64,000 nt of DNA from Pseudomonadota bacterium (GCA_008501585.1 QQUN01000012.1:62001-126000); one strand, 5' to 3'; positions 33,164 through 42,449 are shown, numbered from the stretch's first letter. Notes: a model not told the origin generated them from the sequence alone. Numbers and translations are program-made.

Positions 33164-33988
33164 TCAGGTGCTGCGGGCGCCGCGAATGCGCTCGTTGCGC
33201 CGTCGCAGCCATTCGAGGGTGATCAGCATCAGCGTGGACAGCACGATCAGGATGGTGGCCACGGCGGCGATGGTGGGGCTGATGTTCTCGCGGATGCCGC
33301 TGAACATCTGGCGCGGCAGCGTGGCCTGCTGCGGGCTGGCCATGAACAGCGTGACCACCACCTCGTCGAAGGAGGTGGCGAAGGCGAACAGCCCGCCGGA
33401 GATCACGCCCGGCGCCACCAGCGGCAGGGTGACGCGGAAGAAGGCGGTCACCGGGTTGGCGCCGAGGCTGGCCGCGGCGCGCACCATGTTGAAGTCGAAG
33501 CCCTGCAGCGTGGCGGTGACGGTGGTGATGACGAAGGGCACGCCGAGCACCGCGTGCGAGAGGATCAGCCCGGTGTAGGTGCCGGTCAGCCCGAGCGGGG
33601 CGAAGAACAGGTACATGGCCACGCCGACGATGACCAGTGGCACCACCATCGGCGAGATCAGCACCGCCATCAGCAGCGTCTTGCCGGGGAAGTCGCTGCG
33701 CACCAGGCCGATCGAGGCCAGGGTGCCCAGCGCCATGGCGATCACCGTGGCCGCCGGCGAGACGATCAGGCTGTTCTTGAGCGATTGCTGCCAGGCCGGT
33801 GAGGTCAGGAAATCCTCGTACCAGCGCAGCGAGAAGCCCGACATCGGGTACATCAGGAAGCTGTCGGCATTGAAGGACAGCGGGATGATGACCAGGATCG
33901 GCAGCACCAGGAAGGCCAGCACCAGGCCGACCAGCACGCGCAGGCCGATGTACCAGGCGCGTTCGACAGGGGAAGCGTAGGCGTTCAT
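33164..33988 (-). CDS. ABC transporter permease (PotC-like)
   Basis: A 274-residue inner-membrane permease with six predicted helices. The EAA loop reads AAASLGANPVTAFFRVTLPL. It belongs to the spermidine/putrescine (PotC/YdcV) branch. GAGGAG 7 nt before the ATG lies just outside repeat copy C, so the insertion kept the translation signal intact. It pairs with the permease encoded upstream at 34146. Confidence 0.9.
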   Translation of the reverse strand: MNAYASPVERAWYIGLRVLVGLVLAFLVLPILVIIPLSFNADSFLMYPMSGFSLRWYEDFLTSPAWQQSLKNSLIVSPAATVIAMALGTLASIGLVRSDFPGKTLLMAVLISPMVVPLVIVGVAMYLFFAPLGLTGTYTGLILSHAVLGVPFVITTVTATLQGFDFNMVRAAASLGANPVTAFFRVTLPLVAPGVISGGLFAFATSFDEVVVTLFMASPQQATLPRQMFSGIRENISPTIAAVATILIVLSTLMLITLEWLRRRNERIRGARST

Positions 33989-34001
33989 GCGACGACTCCT
34001 C

Positions 34002-34146
34002 AGAACTTGTGAATAAATCTACTGCGCGTGCCGATTGCTGCGTTGCTCACTCGCTCACTCCTCGCCTATCCAATCGATATGTCTCGTCGTTCGCTCGCTC
34101 GCGCCTTGCACTCGGCCCTGCTCGCTACGATTTCTTCACAAGTTCT
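34002..34146. repeat. Dispersed inverted-repeat element, copy C, inside an operon
   Basis: A 145-bp element. The left end AGAACTTGTGAATAAATC and the right end GATTTCTTCACAAGTTCT are inverted repeats at 17 of 18 positions, the best of the copies. It fills the gap between two permease genes of one ABC transporter. Its right terminal base is part of the TAA stop of the upstream permease. A transcript crossing it would fold its ends into an 18-bp stem. Confidence 0.93.
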
Positions 34147-35405
34147 TAACGCCCGGCCGGGGCCTGGCTGGCCCCCAGGCGGCGGGCGTAGAACACGTAC
34201 AGCACCAGGGTGGCGGCGAGCAGCACGGCGGACAGCGCGGCGGCCATGCCCCAGTTGATGGTCTGGTTGGTGTAGAAGGCGATGAAGTAGCTGACCATCT
34301 GCTCCTTCGGGCTGCCCAGCAGCGCGGGCGTGATGTAGTAGCCCATGCAGATGATGAACACCAGCAGCGTGCCGGCGCCGATGCCGGGCAGGGTCTGCGG
34401 GAAATACACCTTCCAGAAGCTCTTGAACGGCGGGCAGCCCAGCGACATGGCGGCGCGCATGTAGACCGGCGAGATGCCCTTCATTACCGAATACAGCGGC
34501 AGCACCATGAAGGGCAGCAGGATGTGCACCATGGCGATGTACACGCCGAGGCGGTTGAATACCAGCTGCAGCGGTGAGTCGGTGAGGCCCAGCGCCATCA
34601 GCGCCTGGTTGACCAGGCCGTCGTTCTGCAGCAGCACGATCCAGGCGGCCACGCGCACCAGCACCGAGGTCCAGAAGGGCAGCAGCACGAAGATCATCAG
34701 GCTGTTGCTCTTGTCCTGCGGCAGATTGGCCATCAGGTAGGCGACCGGGAAGCCGAGCAGCAGGCAGCAGGCGGCGACGATCAGGCTCATCCAGAAGGTG
34801 CGCCCGAGGATGTCGAGGTAGATCGACTCTTCCGGCGGCGTGGCGCTCAGGCTGCCGTCGGCGTCGATCGTCAGGTCCAGCGCCGAGAGCATGTAGAAGG
34901 CGGTGTAGGGCGCGCCGGTGCGCTTGATGGCCAGCCAGATGTCGACATCGCTCCAGCGCGAGTCGATGGTCATCAGCGCGCCTTGCGCATCGACGCCCTC
35001 GGCCAGCGGCATCTTGCGCGCGGTCTTCATGATCAGCGAACGGTAGCCGGGCGTCTCGCGGTTGAGCCGCTTGGCGGCCGCGCCCAGTTCGGGCGTGCCG
35101 CGGATCGCGGCCAGCTCGCCGGCCAGTGCGGCATAGGCCTCGGCCGGCGGCAGTTCGTCGCCCGACCAGTGCTTGAGCACGGCGAGCGTCTGCGGCAGGG
35201 CGCCGTGCACTTCGGGGTTGTCGACGCTGCGCTTGAGCAGCGCGGCGATCGGCCAGATGAAGGCGATGACGAGAAACAGCGCCAGCGGCAGGATCAGGGC
35301 ACCGTACAGCAGCTTGCGGCGCCGTTCGGCACGACGCAGCCGTTGCTTGAGGCCGACGACGGACTCGGTCGGGGCAGCGTCAAGGGGCAGGGTGTCAGTC
35401 GACAT
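34146..35405 (-). CDS. ABC transporter permease (PotB-like)
   Basis: A 419-residue permease, longer than most. A charged N-terminus and first helix (LILPLALFLVIAFIWPIAAL) are followed by a ~150-residue extracytoplasmic insertion, then the core helices with the EAA loop RAAMSLGCPPFKSFWKVYFP. The large periplasmic loop is typical of some putrescine/GABA-type PotB and YdcU relatives. It forms the heterodimeric channel with the permease at 33164. The stop codon abuts repeat copy C. Confidence 0.9.
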   Translation of the reverse strand: MSTDTLPLDAAPTESVVGLKQRLRRAERRRKLLYGALILPLALFLVIAFIWPIAALLKRSVDNPEVHGALPQTLAVLKHWSGDELPPAEAYAALAGELAAIRGTPELGAAAKRLNRETPGYRSLIMKTARKMPLAEGVDAQGALMTIDSRWSDVDIWLAIKRTGAPYTAFYMLSALDLTIDADGSLSATPPEESIYLDILGRTFWMSLIVAACCLLLGFPVAYLMANLPQDKSNSLMIFVLLPFWTSVLVRVAAWIVLLQNDGLVNQALMALGLTDSPLQLVFNRLGVYIAMVHILLPFMVLPLYSVMKGISPVYMRAAMSLGCPPFKSFWKVYFPQTLPGIGAGTLLVFIICMGYYITPALLGSPKEQMVSYFIAFYTNQTINWGMAAALSAVLLAATLVLYVFYARRLGASQAPAGR

Positions 35406-35464
35406 GGGCGTTTTCCGGAGCGAGGGGCGGGTCCGCCCGGAGGCAGACCCGCGCAGACATCGGA

Positions 35465-35487
35465 CCCGCCGGCGCCGGGCCGGCGGG
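35465..35487 (-). promoter_or_regulatory. Intercistronic stem-loop after binding-protein gene
   Basis: CCCGCCGG pairs with CCGGCGGG around a 7-base loop just after the binding-protein stop, with no T-tract. Such hairpins often stabilise the upstream message so the binding protein is made in excess over the permeases. Confidence 0.6.
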
Positions 35488-35495
35488 GCACGGGC

Positions 35496-36524
35496 TCAGC
35501 GGGCGGCCCAGGCGTTGAAGCGCTGCTCCAGGTCTTCGCCGTACTCGACCCAGAACTCGGTGTTGCTCGGCAGGGCGCCCTCCAGGTTGGCCGGGGCGGT
35601 GGGCAGGTCGGCGGCGACCTTGGCATCCATCATGCCGACCGCGCCCTTGTGCGTCGGGCCGTAGGGGATCAGCGCGGCGTACTGGCTCTGCGGCTTGGCC
35701 TGGCTGGCGAAGCGGATGAACTCATAGGCCTCCTTGATGCGCGGCGAGCCGGCCGGGATGGCCCAGGAGTCGACGTCATAGACGCCGCCGTTCCAGACGA
35801 TCTTGAGGTTCTTGCCTTCGGCCTGGGCGGCGGCGATGCGGCCGTTGTAGGCCGAGCTCATGACCATGTCGCCGGAGGCGAGCATCTGCGGCGGTTGGGC
35901 ACCGGCCTCCCACCACTGGATGTGCGGCTTGATTTCATCGAGCTTCTTGAAGGCGCGGTCGACCCCGGCGGGGGTGGCCAGCACGGTGTACACATCGGCC
36001 GGCTTGACGCCGTCGGCGAGCAGGGCGAACTCCAGCGTGAACTTGGCGCCCTTGCGCATGCCGCGCTTGCCGGGGATGCGCTTGACGTCCCAGAAGTCGG
36101 CCCACGAGGTGGGCGCCTGCTTGAGTTTGTCGGCGTTGTAGGCCAGCACCGTGGACCACACGAAGGTGCCGATACCGCATTCGCCCACGGCCTTGCCGAT
36201 GAAGTCGGCCTTGCTGCCGATCTTGCTGTAGTCGAGCTTTTCGTACAGCCCTTCCTCGCAGCCGCGCGCCAGTTCGGGCGATTCGACCTCGACCACGTCC
36301 CAGGTGACGTTCCGGGTCTCGACCATGGCCTTGATCTTGGCCTGCTCGCCGTTGTATTCGCCGGCGATGATCTTGATGCCGCTGGCGGCCGAAAACGGCG
36401 CGTAGTAGGCCGCTTGCTGCGCTTGCTGGTTGGCGCCGCCGAAGGAAATGACCGTCAGGTCGGCGTGGGCGGCGCCGCTCAGGACGGCGGTGCCGATCAG
36501 GGCGACGGTGGAAATCAGTTTCAT
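35496..36524 (-). CDS. ABC transporter periplasmic binding protein (PotD-like)
   Basis: A 342-residue periplasmic binding protein. The signal peptide (MKLISTVALIGTAVLSGAAHA) precedes a type II binding-protein fold with ISFGGANQQAQ, WDVVEVESPELARGC and YDVDSWAIPAGSP. It belongs to the polyamine-type group (solute-binding family 1). AAGGAG 8 nt before ATG fixes the start. Co-transcription with gabD and gabT suggests GABA, putrescine or a close relative as ligand; the sequence alone does not settle it. Confidence 0.9.
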   Translation of the reverse strand: MKLISTVALIGTAVLSGAAHADLTVISFGGANQQAQQAAYYAPFSAASGIKIIAGEYNGEQAKIKAMVETRNVTWDVVEVESPELARGCEEGLYEKLDYSKIGSKADFIGKAVGECGIGTFVWSTVLAYNADKLKQAPTSWADFWDVKRIPGKRGMRKGAKFTLEFALLADGVKPADVYTVLATPAGVDRAFKKLDEIKPHIQWWEAGAQPPQMLASGDMVMSSAYNGRIAAAQAEGKNLKIVWNGGVYDVDSWAIPAGSPRIKEAYEFIRFASQAKPQSQYAALIPYGPTHKGAVGMMDAKVAADLPTAPANLEGALPSNTEFWVEYGEDLEQRFNAWAAR

Positions 36525-36573
36525 GGGATGTCTCCTTGGTTTTTTGCGTTGTGGTAGCGGGTGAAGCGATCGG

Positions 36574-37671
36574 TCAGGCCGGCATCGGGGCCAGCGCACG
36601 GATGTGTTCGGGGGCGATTTCGACGTGCACCAGCTGGCCGGCACCGGGGCTGCGGTCGAGCCGCGACACCGGCGTCTTGACGGTGAAGGTGGTGCTGCCG
36701 GCGACGCGCAGGCGGATGCGCAGGTGGTCGCCCAGGTAGATTAGCTCTTCGACCTGCGCCGGCAGGCGGTTGGCGCCGTCGGCGTCGGCGACGATGCGCA
36801 CCCGCTCCGGCCGGATCGACAGCATCGCCGCCTCGCCGCTGCGCCCGACGCCGCCGTTGGCTGCCTTGAGGAAGCTGCCGTCGGCCAGGCGCACGCCGCA
36901 GCTGTCGCCATCGTCTTGCTCGATGCGTCCGTCGAGCGCGTTGTTTTCGCCGATGAAACTGGCGACGAAGGCGTTGGCCGGCGCGTCGTAGAGCGCGTCG
37001 GGCCGATCGATCTGCTGGATGACGCCCTTGTCGAAGACGGCGATGCGGTCCGACATGGTCAGCGCCTCGCTCTGGTCGTGGGTGACGAAGACGAAGGTCA
37101 CGCCGAGGCTCTGGTGGATGTGCTTGATCTCCAGCTGCATGTGCTCGCGCAGCTGCTTGTCGAGCGCGCCGAGCGGCTCGTCCATGAGCACCAGCTTGGG
37201 CTCGAACACCAGCGCCCGGGCCAGCGCGATGCGCTGCTGCTGGCCGCCCGACAGTTGCTGCGGGTAGCGGCCGGCGAAGTCCTGCAGCTGCACCATCGCC
37301 AGCGCGCGCTTGACCTTGGCGTCGATCTCGGCGGCCGGCAGCTTGCGCACGGCCAGCGGAAAGCGCAGGTTTTCGCCGACGGTCATGTGCGGGAACAGGG
37401 CGTAGTTCTGGAACACCATGCCGATGCCGCGCTTGTGCGGCGGCACGGTGTCGATGCGCTGGCCGTCGAGGCGGATCTCGCCGCCGGTCGGCGTCTCGAA
37501 GCCGGCGAGCATCATCAGGCAGGTGGTCTTGCCGGAGCCGGAGGGACCCAGCAGGGTGAGGAATTCGCCCCGGGCGATGTCGAGGTTGAGATCCTTGACG
37601 ATGAGGTTCTCGCCGTCGTACGTCTTCTGGACTCGGCGGAAGGTGACGATCGGGTCTGCGATGGGCTGCAT
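36574..37671 (-). CDS. ABC transporter ATP-binding protein (PotA-like)
   Basis: A 365-residue ATPase. Walker A is LGPSGSGKTT, the Q-loop is FQNYALFPHM, the signature is LSGGQQQRIALA, Walker B is LVLMDEPLGALD and the switch His is in VFVTHDQSE. A C-terminal TOBE domain (about 280-360) includes MLSIRPERVRIV. It is the first gene of the operon; AAAGGAG 5 nt before ATG 37671 fixes the start even though the frame is open far upstream. It is divergent from the GabR-like regulator. Confidence 0.93.
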   Translation of the reverse strand: MQPIADPIVTFRRVQKTYDGENLIVKDLNLDIARGEFLTLLGPSGSGKTTCLMMLAGFETPTGGEIRLDGQRIDTVPPHKRGIGMVFQNYALFPHMTVGENLRFPLAVRKLPAAEIDAKVKRALAMVQLQDFAGRYPQQLSGGQQQRIALARALVFEPKLVLMDEPLGALDKQLREHMQLEIKHIHQSLGVTFVFVTHDQSEALTMSDRIAVFDKGVIQQIDRPDALYDAPANAFVASFIGENNALDGRIEQDDGDSCGVRLADGSFLKAANGGVGRSGEAAMLSIRPERVRIVADADGANRLPAQVEELIYLGDHLRIRLRVAGSTTFTVKTPVSRLDRSPGAGQLVHVEIAPEHIRALAPMPA

Positions 37672-37751
37672 GTCAGCTCCTTTGGCGCGCTGGATCGGTG
37701 CCGCGTGCGGCAACAGGTGAGGCAGTGTAAGCGCATAATTGTCTCGAAACG

Positions 37752-37784
37752 GGAACCAATATGAATGCATTTGAAGGAACCAAT
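37752..37784. promoter_or_regulatory. Candidate GabR/MocR-type direct-repeat operator
   Basis: GGAACCAAT occurs twice in the same orientation, at 37752-37760 and 37776-37784, 24 bp apart start to start, with the palindrome AATGCATT between them. MocR/GabR regulators are known to bind direct repeats spaced by about two helical turns. The site lies in the 123-bp gap between potA-like and the regulator. The second copy would be inside the coding region if the ATG at 37765 were used, which favours 37795. Confidence 0.65.
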
Positions 37785-37794
37785 CGGAGCGGCC

Positions 37795-39297
37795 ATGGAT
37801 GCGGAACTGGTATGTGAGTTGATTGCCCAGCGCTTGTGGAGCCAGCCGGGTGCGTCCCTGCTCAAGACCCGCCTGTACCTGGTGCTGCGCCAGGCCATCC
37901 TCGATGGCGGCATCCCGACCGGCATCAAGCTGCCGCCCTCGCGCATGCTCGCCGACGCCCTCTCGCTCGGGCGCAACACCGTGGTGCGCGCCTACGACCA
38001 GTTGCTGGTCGAGGGCTATCTGGAAACCCGGGTGGGCGACGGCACCTATGTGGTCGAGTCGCTTGCCGTGCCCGGCCGGCGGGCCGCCGGCGCACCGCCC
38101 CGACCGGCCGTGGCGCCCGATCTGCTGTCCTTGCGCGGGCGCCGCATCGCCAGCATGGGCACCTCCAGCTCGGTGCAGCACGGCGCCTTCATGCCCGGCA
38201 TCCCGGACACCGAGCACTTTCCCTTCGCCACCTGGCGCCGGCTGCTGTCCAAGTATGTGCGCCGTGAGCAGTCGCACCTGCTGAACTATGGCGTGGGCGG
38301 CTTCGGGCCCCTGCGCGCGGAGCTGGCCGACTATCTGCGGGCGACCCGCCTGATTCAGTGCGAGCCGCGGCAGGTGATGATCTTCAACGGCACCCACCAG
38401 GCCATCGACCTGTGTGCCCGCCTGCTGTGCGACGCCGGCGACCGGGTGTGGATGGAGGAGCCGGGCTACTGGGGGGCGCGCACCGTGCTGCAGGCGGCCG
38501 GGCTGCAGGCCGAGCCGATCGCGCTCGACGACAAGGGCATCGCCCCGACCGAGGCCGATTGGGAGTGCCCGCCGCGCCTGGTGTTCATGTCGCCCTCCAG
38601 CCAGTATCCGACCGGCATCGTGCTGTCGCTCGAGCGCCGGCTCGAACTGCTGGCCAAGGCGCGCGAGCACAATGCCTGGCTGATCGAGGACGACTACGAC
38701 AACGAGCTGCGCTACCACAACCGGCCGGTGGCCTCGCTGTTCGGCCTCGATGGCGCCGAGCGGGTGATCTACCTGGGTACCTTCAGCAAGGTGATGTACC
38801 CCGGCCTGCGCCTGGCCTACCTGGTGGTGCCGCCGGCGCTGGTCGACGCCTTTGCTGCCGGCAATGCCGAGATGTACCGCGAGGGCCGGCTGACCGAGCA
38901 GGCCGCGCTGGCCGAGTTCATCGCCGAGGGGCATTTCGCCGCCCACCTCAAGCGCATGCGCGCCATCTACCGCGAGCGTCGCGACGCCTTGCGCGACATC
39001 CTCGGCGAACGCCTCGGCGAGGCCCTGACCGCCTCCGGCGGCGATGCCGGCCTGCACCTGCTCTACTATTTCAACCAGGCCGTGCCCGATGCGCCGCTGG
39101 CGGCGGCGAGCATGGCGCGGGGGGTCGTGTTCCGGCCGCTGTCGATCTATTACCTCGACCCCGCACGGGCGCGTAGCGGCATGAATCTGGGCTATGCCTG
39201 CGTGCCGATGGCCCGTATCGGCCCGGCGGCCGACATCCTGTGCCAGGTCCTCGAACAAGGCTTTGCCGACGCCGGCCGCAGCGGCGCGAGGGGCTGA
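37795..39297 (+). CDS. MocR/GabR-type transcriptional regulator
   Basis: A 500-residue fusion of a GntR winged helix (about residues 10-80, with KLPPSRMLADALSLGRNTVV) and an aminotransferase-like domain. The PLP Lys is in LGTFSKVMYPGLRLAYLV and the cofactor contacts in IEDDYDNEL. GabR of Bacillus uses this architecture to sense GABA plus PLP and activate gabT-gabD. Here the divergent operon encodes transport plus gabD-gabT, so a GabR-like role is very likely. CGGAG precedes ATG 37795; an in-frame ATG at 37765 is less likely because an operator half-site overlaps that stretch. Confidence 0.9.
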   Translation: MDAELVCELIAQRLWSQPGASLLKTRLYLVLRQAILDGGIPTGIKLPPSRMLADALSLGRNTVVRAYDQLLVEGYLETRVGDGTYVVESLAVPGRRAAGAPPRPAVAPDLLSLRGRRIASMGTSSSVQHGAFMPGIPDTEHFPFATWRRLLSKYVRREQSHLLNYGVGGFGPLRAELADYLRATRLIQCEPRQVMIFNGTHQAIDLCARLLCDAGDRVWMEEPGYWGARTVLQAAGLQAEPIALDDKGIAPTEADWECPPRLVFMSPSSQYPTGIVLSLERRLELLAKAREHNAWLIEDDYDNELRYHNRPVASLFGLDGAERVIYLGTFSKVMYPGLRLAYLVVPPALVDAFAAGNAEMYREGRLTEQAALAEFIAEGHFAAHLKRMRAIYRERRDALRDILGERLGEALTASGGDAGLHLLYYFNQAVPDAPLAAASMARGVVFRPLSIYYLDPARARSGMNLGYACVPMARIGPAADILCQVLEQGFADAGRSGARG

Positions 39298-39362
39298 TAG
39301 AATCGTCCCCTTCGATCGCCTCCATGCAAGGACGGAGCCGGCCTGTGCCGGCGAACAGGGCT

Positions 39363-39977
39363 ATGTCAGGAACGCTGTTTATCGTCACCGCGCCGTCCGG
39401 CGCGGGCAAGACCACGCTGGTCAAGGGCCTGCTTGAACGGGATGCCTCGGTGCACCTGTCGATCTCCTACACCACCCGGACGCCGCGCCCCGGCGAGGCC
39501 GACGGACGCGAATACCACTTCGTCGATGTGGCCAAATTCCGCGAGTTGCGCGATCGCGGCGAATTTCTCGAGTGGGCCGAGGTGCATGGCAACTACTACG
39601 CCACCTCGCGCGTCTGGCTGCAGGCGCAGATCGAGGCCGGGCGCGACATGTTGCTGGAAATCGACTGGCAGGGCGCGCAGCAGGTGCGCAAGGCCTTCCC
39701 CGGGGCGGTGGGTGTTTTTGTGCTACCCCCTTCGACCGAGGAGCTCGAACGCCGCCTGCGCGGGCGGGGCACCGACAGCGAGGATGTGATCGGCCGGCGA
39801 TTGCTCGCCGCGCGGGGCGAGATGCGCCATGTGGCCGAGTTCGATTACGTTATAATTAACAACGAATTGCCCGCAGCGCTGGATGATCTGGTGGCTGTCG
39901 TGCGCGCCGCCCGGCTGCGCTATGCCAACCAGCATGCGCGTCACCTGACCTATTTTGATTTCCTCGAGAAGGACTGA
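39363..39977 (+). CDS. gmk: Guanylate kinase
   Basis: A 204-residue guanylate kinase that phosphorylates GMP to GDP. The P-loop is TAPSGAGKTT, the GMP-binding signature is SYTTRTPRPGEADGREYHF, and the lid region is RGTDSEDVIGRRL. The start at MSGTLF gives standard family length; the open frame reaches back into the MocR gene. rpoZ follows after 6 bp, the conserved betaproteobacterial order gmk-rpoZ-spoT that links nucleotide synthesis and stringent control. Confidence 0.95.
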   Translation: MSGTLFIVTAPSGAGKTTLVKGLLERDASVHLSISYTTRTPRPGEADGREYHFVDVAKFRELRDRGEFLEWAEVHGNYYATSRVWLQAQIEAGRDMLLEIDWQGAQQVRKAFPGAVGVFVLPPSTEELERRLRGRGTDSEDVIGRRLLAARGEMRHVAEFDYVIINNELPAALDDLVAVVRAARLRYANQHARHLTYFDFLEKD

Positions 39978-39983
39978 ACGTTC

Positions 39984-40199
39984 ATGGCCCGTATTACCGT
40001 TGAAGATTGCCTCAAGAAGATCCCCAATCGCTTCCAGCTCACGCTGGCAGCGACCTACCGTGCCCGTCAGCTGACCGCGGGCAACGAGCCGCAGATCGAG
40101 ATCGATCGCGCCGACCGCGACAAGCCGACGGTGATCGCGCTGCGCGAGATCGAAGCGGGCAAGGTCGGCCTGGAAGTGCTCAACCGGGGTCAGGCCTGA
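39984..40199 (+). CDS. rpoZ: RNA polymerase omega subunit
   Basis: A 71-residue omega subunit, starting [20 protein letters not shown] with the conserved [11 protein letters not shown], and near the usual length. Omega helps fold beta-prime and forms part of a ppGpp site on RNA polymerase. It lies between gmk and spoT. Confidence 0.96.
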   Translation: MARITVEDCLKKIPNRFQLTLAATYRARQLTAGNEPQIEIDRADRDKPTVIALREIEAGKVGLEVLNRGQA

Positions 40200-40253
40200 G
40201 CGTGCGATGACGCACCGCGCGGTCGGCACCTGAACTGAGCAGATCAGCTTTCC

Positions 40254-42449
40254 ATGGATGTCGGCCGCCCTGTGCCCGCACCCTTCGGGCCGCCCGCGTC
40301 CAGCGTGCCCGCGCTGGATTTCGAGCGGCTGAAGGCCAAGATCAGTACCTATCTGCGGCCTGAGGATGTCGGCCGCGTCGAGGCGGCCTACCATTTCTCG
40401 GCGGCCGCCCACACCGGGCAGTACCGCATCAGCGGCGAGCCCTACATCACCCACCCCGTCGCCGTCACCGAACTGGTGGCGGAGTGGAATCTCGATGCCC
40501 AGGCGCTGACCGCCGCCTTGCTGCATGACGTGATGGAGGACACCTCCGTCACCAAGGCCGAGATCACCGAACGCTTCGGCCGGGTCACCGCCGAGCTGGT
40601 CGATGGGCTGTCCAAGCTCGACAAGATCGAGTTCCGCTCGCAGGAAGAAGCGCAGGCCGAGAACTTCCGCAAGATGCTGCTGGCGATGGCCACCGATCTG
40701 CGGGTCATCCTGATCAAGCTGGCCGACCGTCTGCACAACATGCGCACGCTCGACTATGTGCGCCCCGCCAAGCGTCGGCGCATCGCCAGCGAAACCCTCG
40801 AGATCTACGCGCCGATCGCCAACCGGCTGGGCCTCAACGGCCTGTACCGCGAGTTGCAGGAACTGTCGTTCATGCATAAGCACCCGCTGCGCTACCAGGT
40901 GCTGTCCAAGGCCATCAAGGCGGCCCGCGGCAACCGGCGCGAGGTGGTGGGCAAGGTGCTGACGGCGCTCGAGGCGCGCCTGCCGCAGTGGGGCATCTCG
41001 GCCGAGATCCAGGGGCGCGAGAAGCATCTCTACGGCATCTACCGCAAGATGATCGAGAAGCGCCTGTCGTTCTCGCAGGTGCTCGACATCTACGGCTTCC
41101 GCGTCATCGTGCCCGATGTGCCCTCGTGCTACCTGACCATCGGTTCGCTGCACGCGCTGTACAAGCCGGTGCCGGGCAAGTTCAAGGACTACATCGCGAT
41201 CCCCAAGGCCAACGGCTACCAGTCGCTGCACACCACCCTGATCGGCCCCTACGGCACGCCGGTCGAGGTGCAGGTGCGCACCCGCGCGATGCACCATGTG
41301 GCCGAGTCGGGCGTGGCCTCGCACTGGCTCTACAAGGACGACGAATCGAGCCTGTCGGAGCTGCACCAGAAGACCCACTCCTGGCTGCAGTCGCTGATCG
41401 ACCTGCAGTCGGCCTCGGCCGAGGCCACCGAGTTCCTCGAGCATGTGAAGATCGACCTGTTCCCGAGCGAGGTCTATGCCTTCACGCCGAAGGGGCGGAT
41501 CCTGTCGCTGCAGCGGGGCTCCACGCCGGTCGACTTTGCCTATGCGGTGCACACCGACATCGGCAATCGTTGCGTGGCCTGCCGGGTCAACGGTGATCTG
41601 GTGCCGCTGCGCACCGAGTTGCGCAATGGCGATCAGGTCGAAATCATCACGGCCGCCCACGCCAGCCCCAATCCGGCCTGGCTGGCCTATGTCCGCACTG
41701 GCAAGGCGCGGGCGCAGATCCGCCACTTCCTCAAGTCGGCCCAGCATGACGAGGCCGTCGCCCTCGGCGAGCGCCTGCTCAACCAGGCGCTGCGCGAGCA
41801 TGGGCTGACCCTGGGCCAGATCAGCATGTTCGCCTGGGACCGCTTCCTCGGTGACGCCGGGGTGCGCGACCGGCGCGAGATGTTTGCCGATATCGGGCTG
41901 GGCAAGCGCTTGCCGGTGATCGTCGCGCGGCGCGTGGCCGAGGCGCAGGACCAGGAGTCCGGCCGGCCCAACGTGATCAAGCCCAAGCCGCTTGGCGCGG
42001 TGTTGATCCGCGGCAGCGAGGGCACGGCGGTGCAGCTGGCCAAGTGCTGCCACCCGATCCCGGGCGACCATATCATCGCCACCATCCGCAAGGGCCAGGG
42101 GCTGGAGGTGCACGTGGACGACTGCGCGGTGGTGGCGCGCCGGCGTGGCGACCGCGGGCGCTGGATCGATGTGGGCTGGGAGCCGGCCGAAGGGCGCTTG
42201 TTCGAGGCGGCGATCCGGGTGCTGACCATCGACAACCGCGGCGTGCTGGCCAAGGTGGCGGCGGCGATTGCCGACGCCGACGCCAACATCCTCAACGTCA
42301 CCATGGATGTCGAACAGGCGCCGTATACCGCCTTGCAGTTTGTGCTCGAGGTCGAAAACCGGGTGCATCTGGCGCGGGTCATCCGGGCCGTGCGGGTGCA
42401 GCAGTCGGTGACCCGGGTGTCGCGCCTCAAGGGCGAGCTGCGGCGCTGA
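40254..42449 (+). CDS. spoT: Bifunctional (p)ppGpp synthetase/hydrolase
   Basis: A 731-residue Rel/Spo homologue. An N-terminal HD hydrolase domain carries HDVMEDT. The synthetase domain has KFKDYIAIPKANGYQSLHT, where the F-K-D form is that of bifunctional enzymes. A TGS domain (AFTPKGRILSLQRGSTPVDF) and a C-terminal ACT domain (LTIDNRGVLAKVAAAIADAD) follow. It makes and degrades the alarmone (p)ppGpp in response to nutrient stress. It follows rpoZ by 54 bp without a visible terminator. Confidence 0.95.
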   Translation: MDVGRPVPAPFGPPASSVPALDFERLKAKISTYLRPEDVGRVEAAYHFSAAAHTGQYRISGEPYITHPVAVTELVAEWNLDAQALTAALLHDVMEDTSVTKAEITERFGRVTAELVDGLSKLDKIEFRSQEEAQAENFRKMLLAMATDLRVILIKLADRLHNMRTLDYVRPAKRRRIASETLEIYAPIANRLGLNGLYRELQELSFMHKHPLRYQVLSKAIKAARGNRREVVGKVLTALEARLPQWGISAEIQGREKHLYGIYRKMIEKRLSFSQVLDIYGFRVIVPDVPSCYLTIGSLHALYKPVPGKFKDYIAIPKANGYQSLHTTLIGPYGTPVEVQVRTRAMHHVAESGVASHWLYKDDESSLSELHQKTHSWLQSLIDLQSASAEATEFLEHVKIDLFPSEVYAFTPKGRILSLQRGSTPVDFAYAVHTDIGNRCVACRVNGDLVPLRTELRNGDQVEIITAAHASPNPAWLAYVRTGKARAQIRHFLKSAQHDEAVALGERLLNQALREHGLTLGQISMFAWDRFLGDAGVRDRREMFADIGLGKRLPVIVARRVAEAQDQESGRPNVIKPKPLGAVLIRGSEGTAVQLAKCCHPIPGDHIIATIRKGQGLEVHVDDCAVVARRRGDRGRWIDVGWEPAEGRLFEAAIRVLTIDNRGVLAKVAAAIADADANILNVTMDVEQAPYTALQFVLEVENRVHLARVIRAVRVQQSVTRVSRLKGELRR

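Noticed and set aside
34146-35405. Truncation of the permease by repeat copy C
   Set aside because: The protein is full length or longer than its family and all transmembrane and EAA features are present, so the insertion lies just after the natural end.
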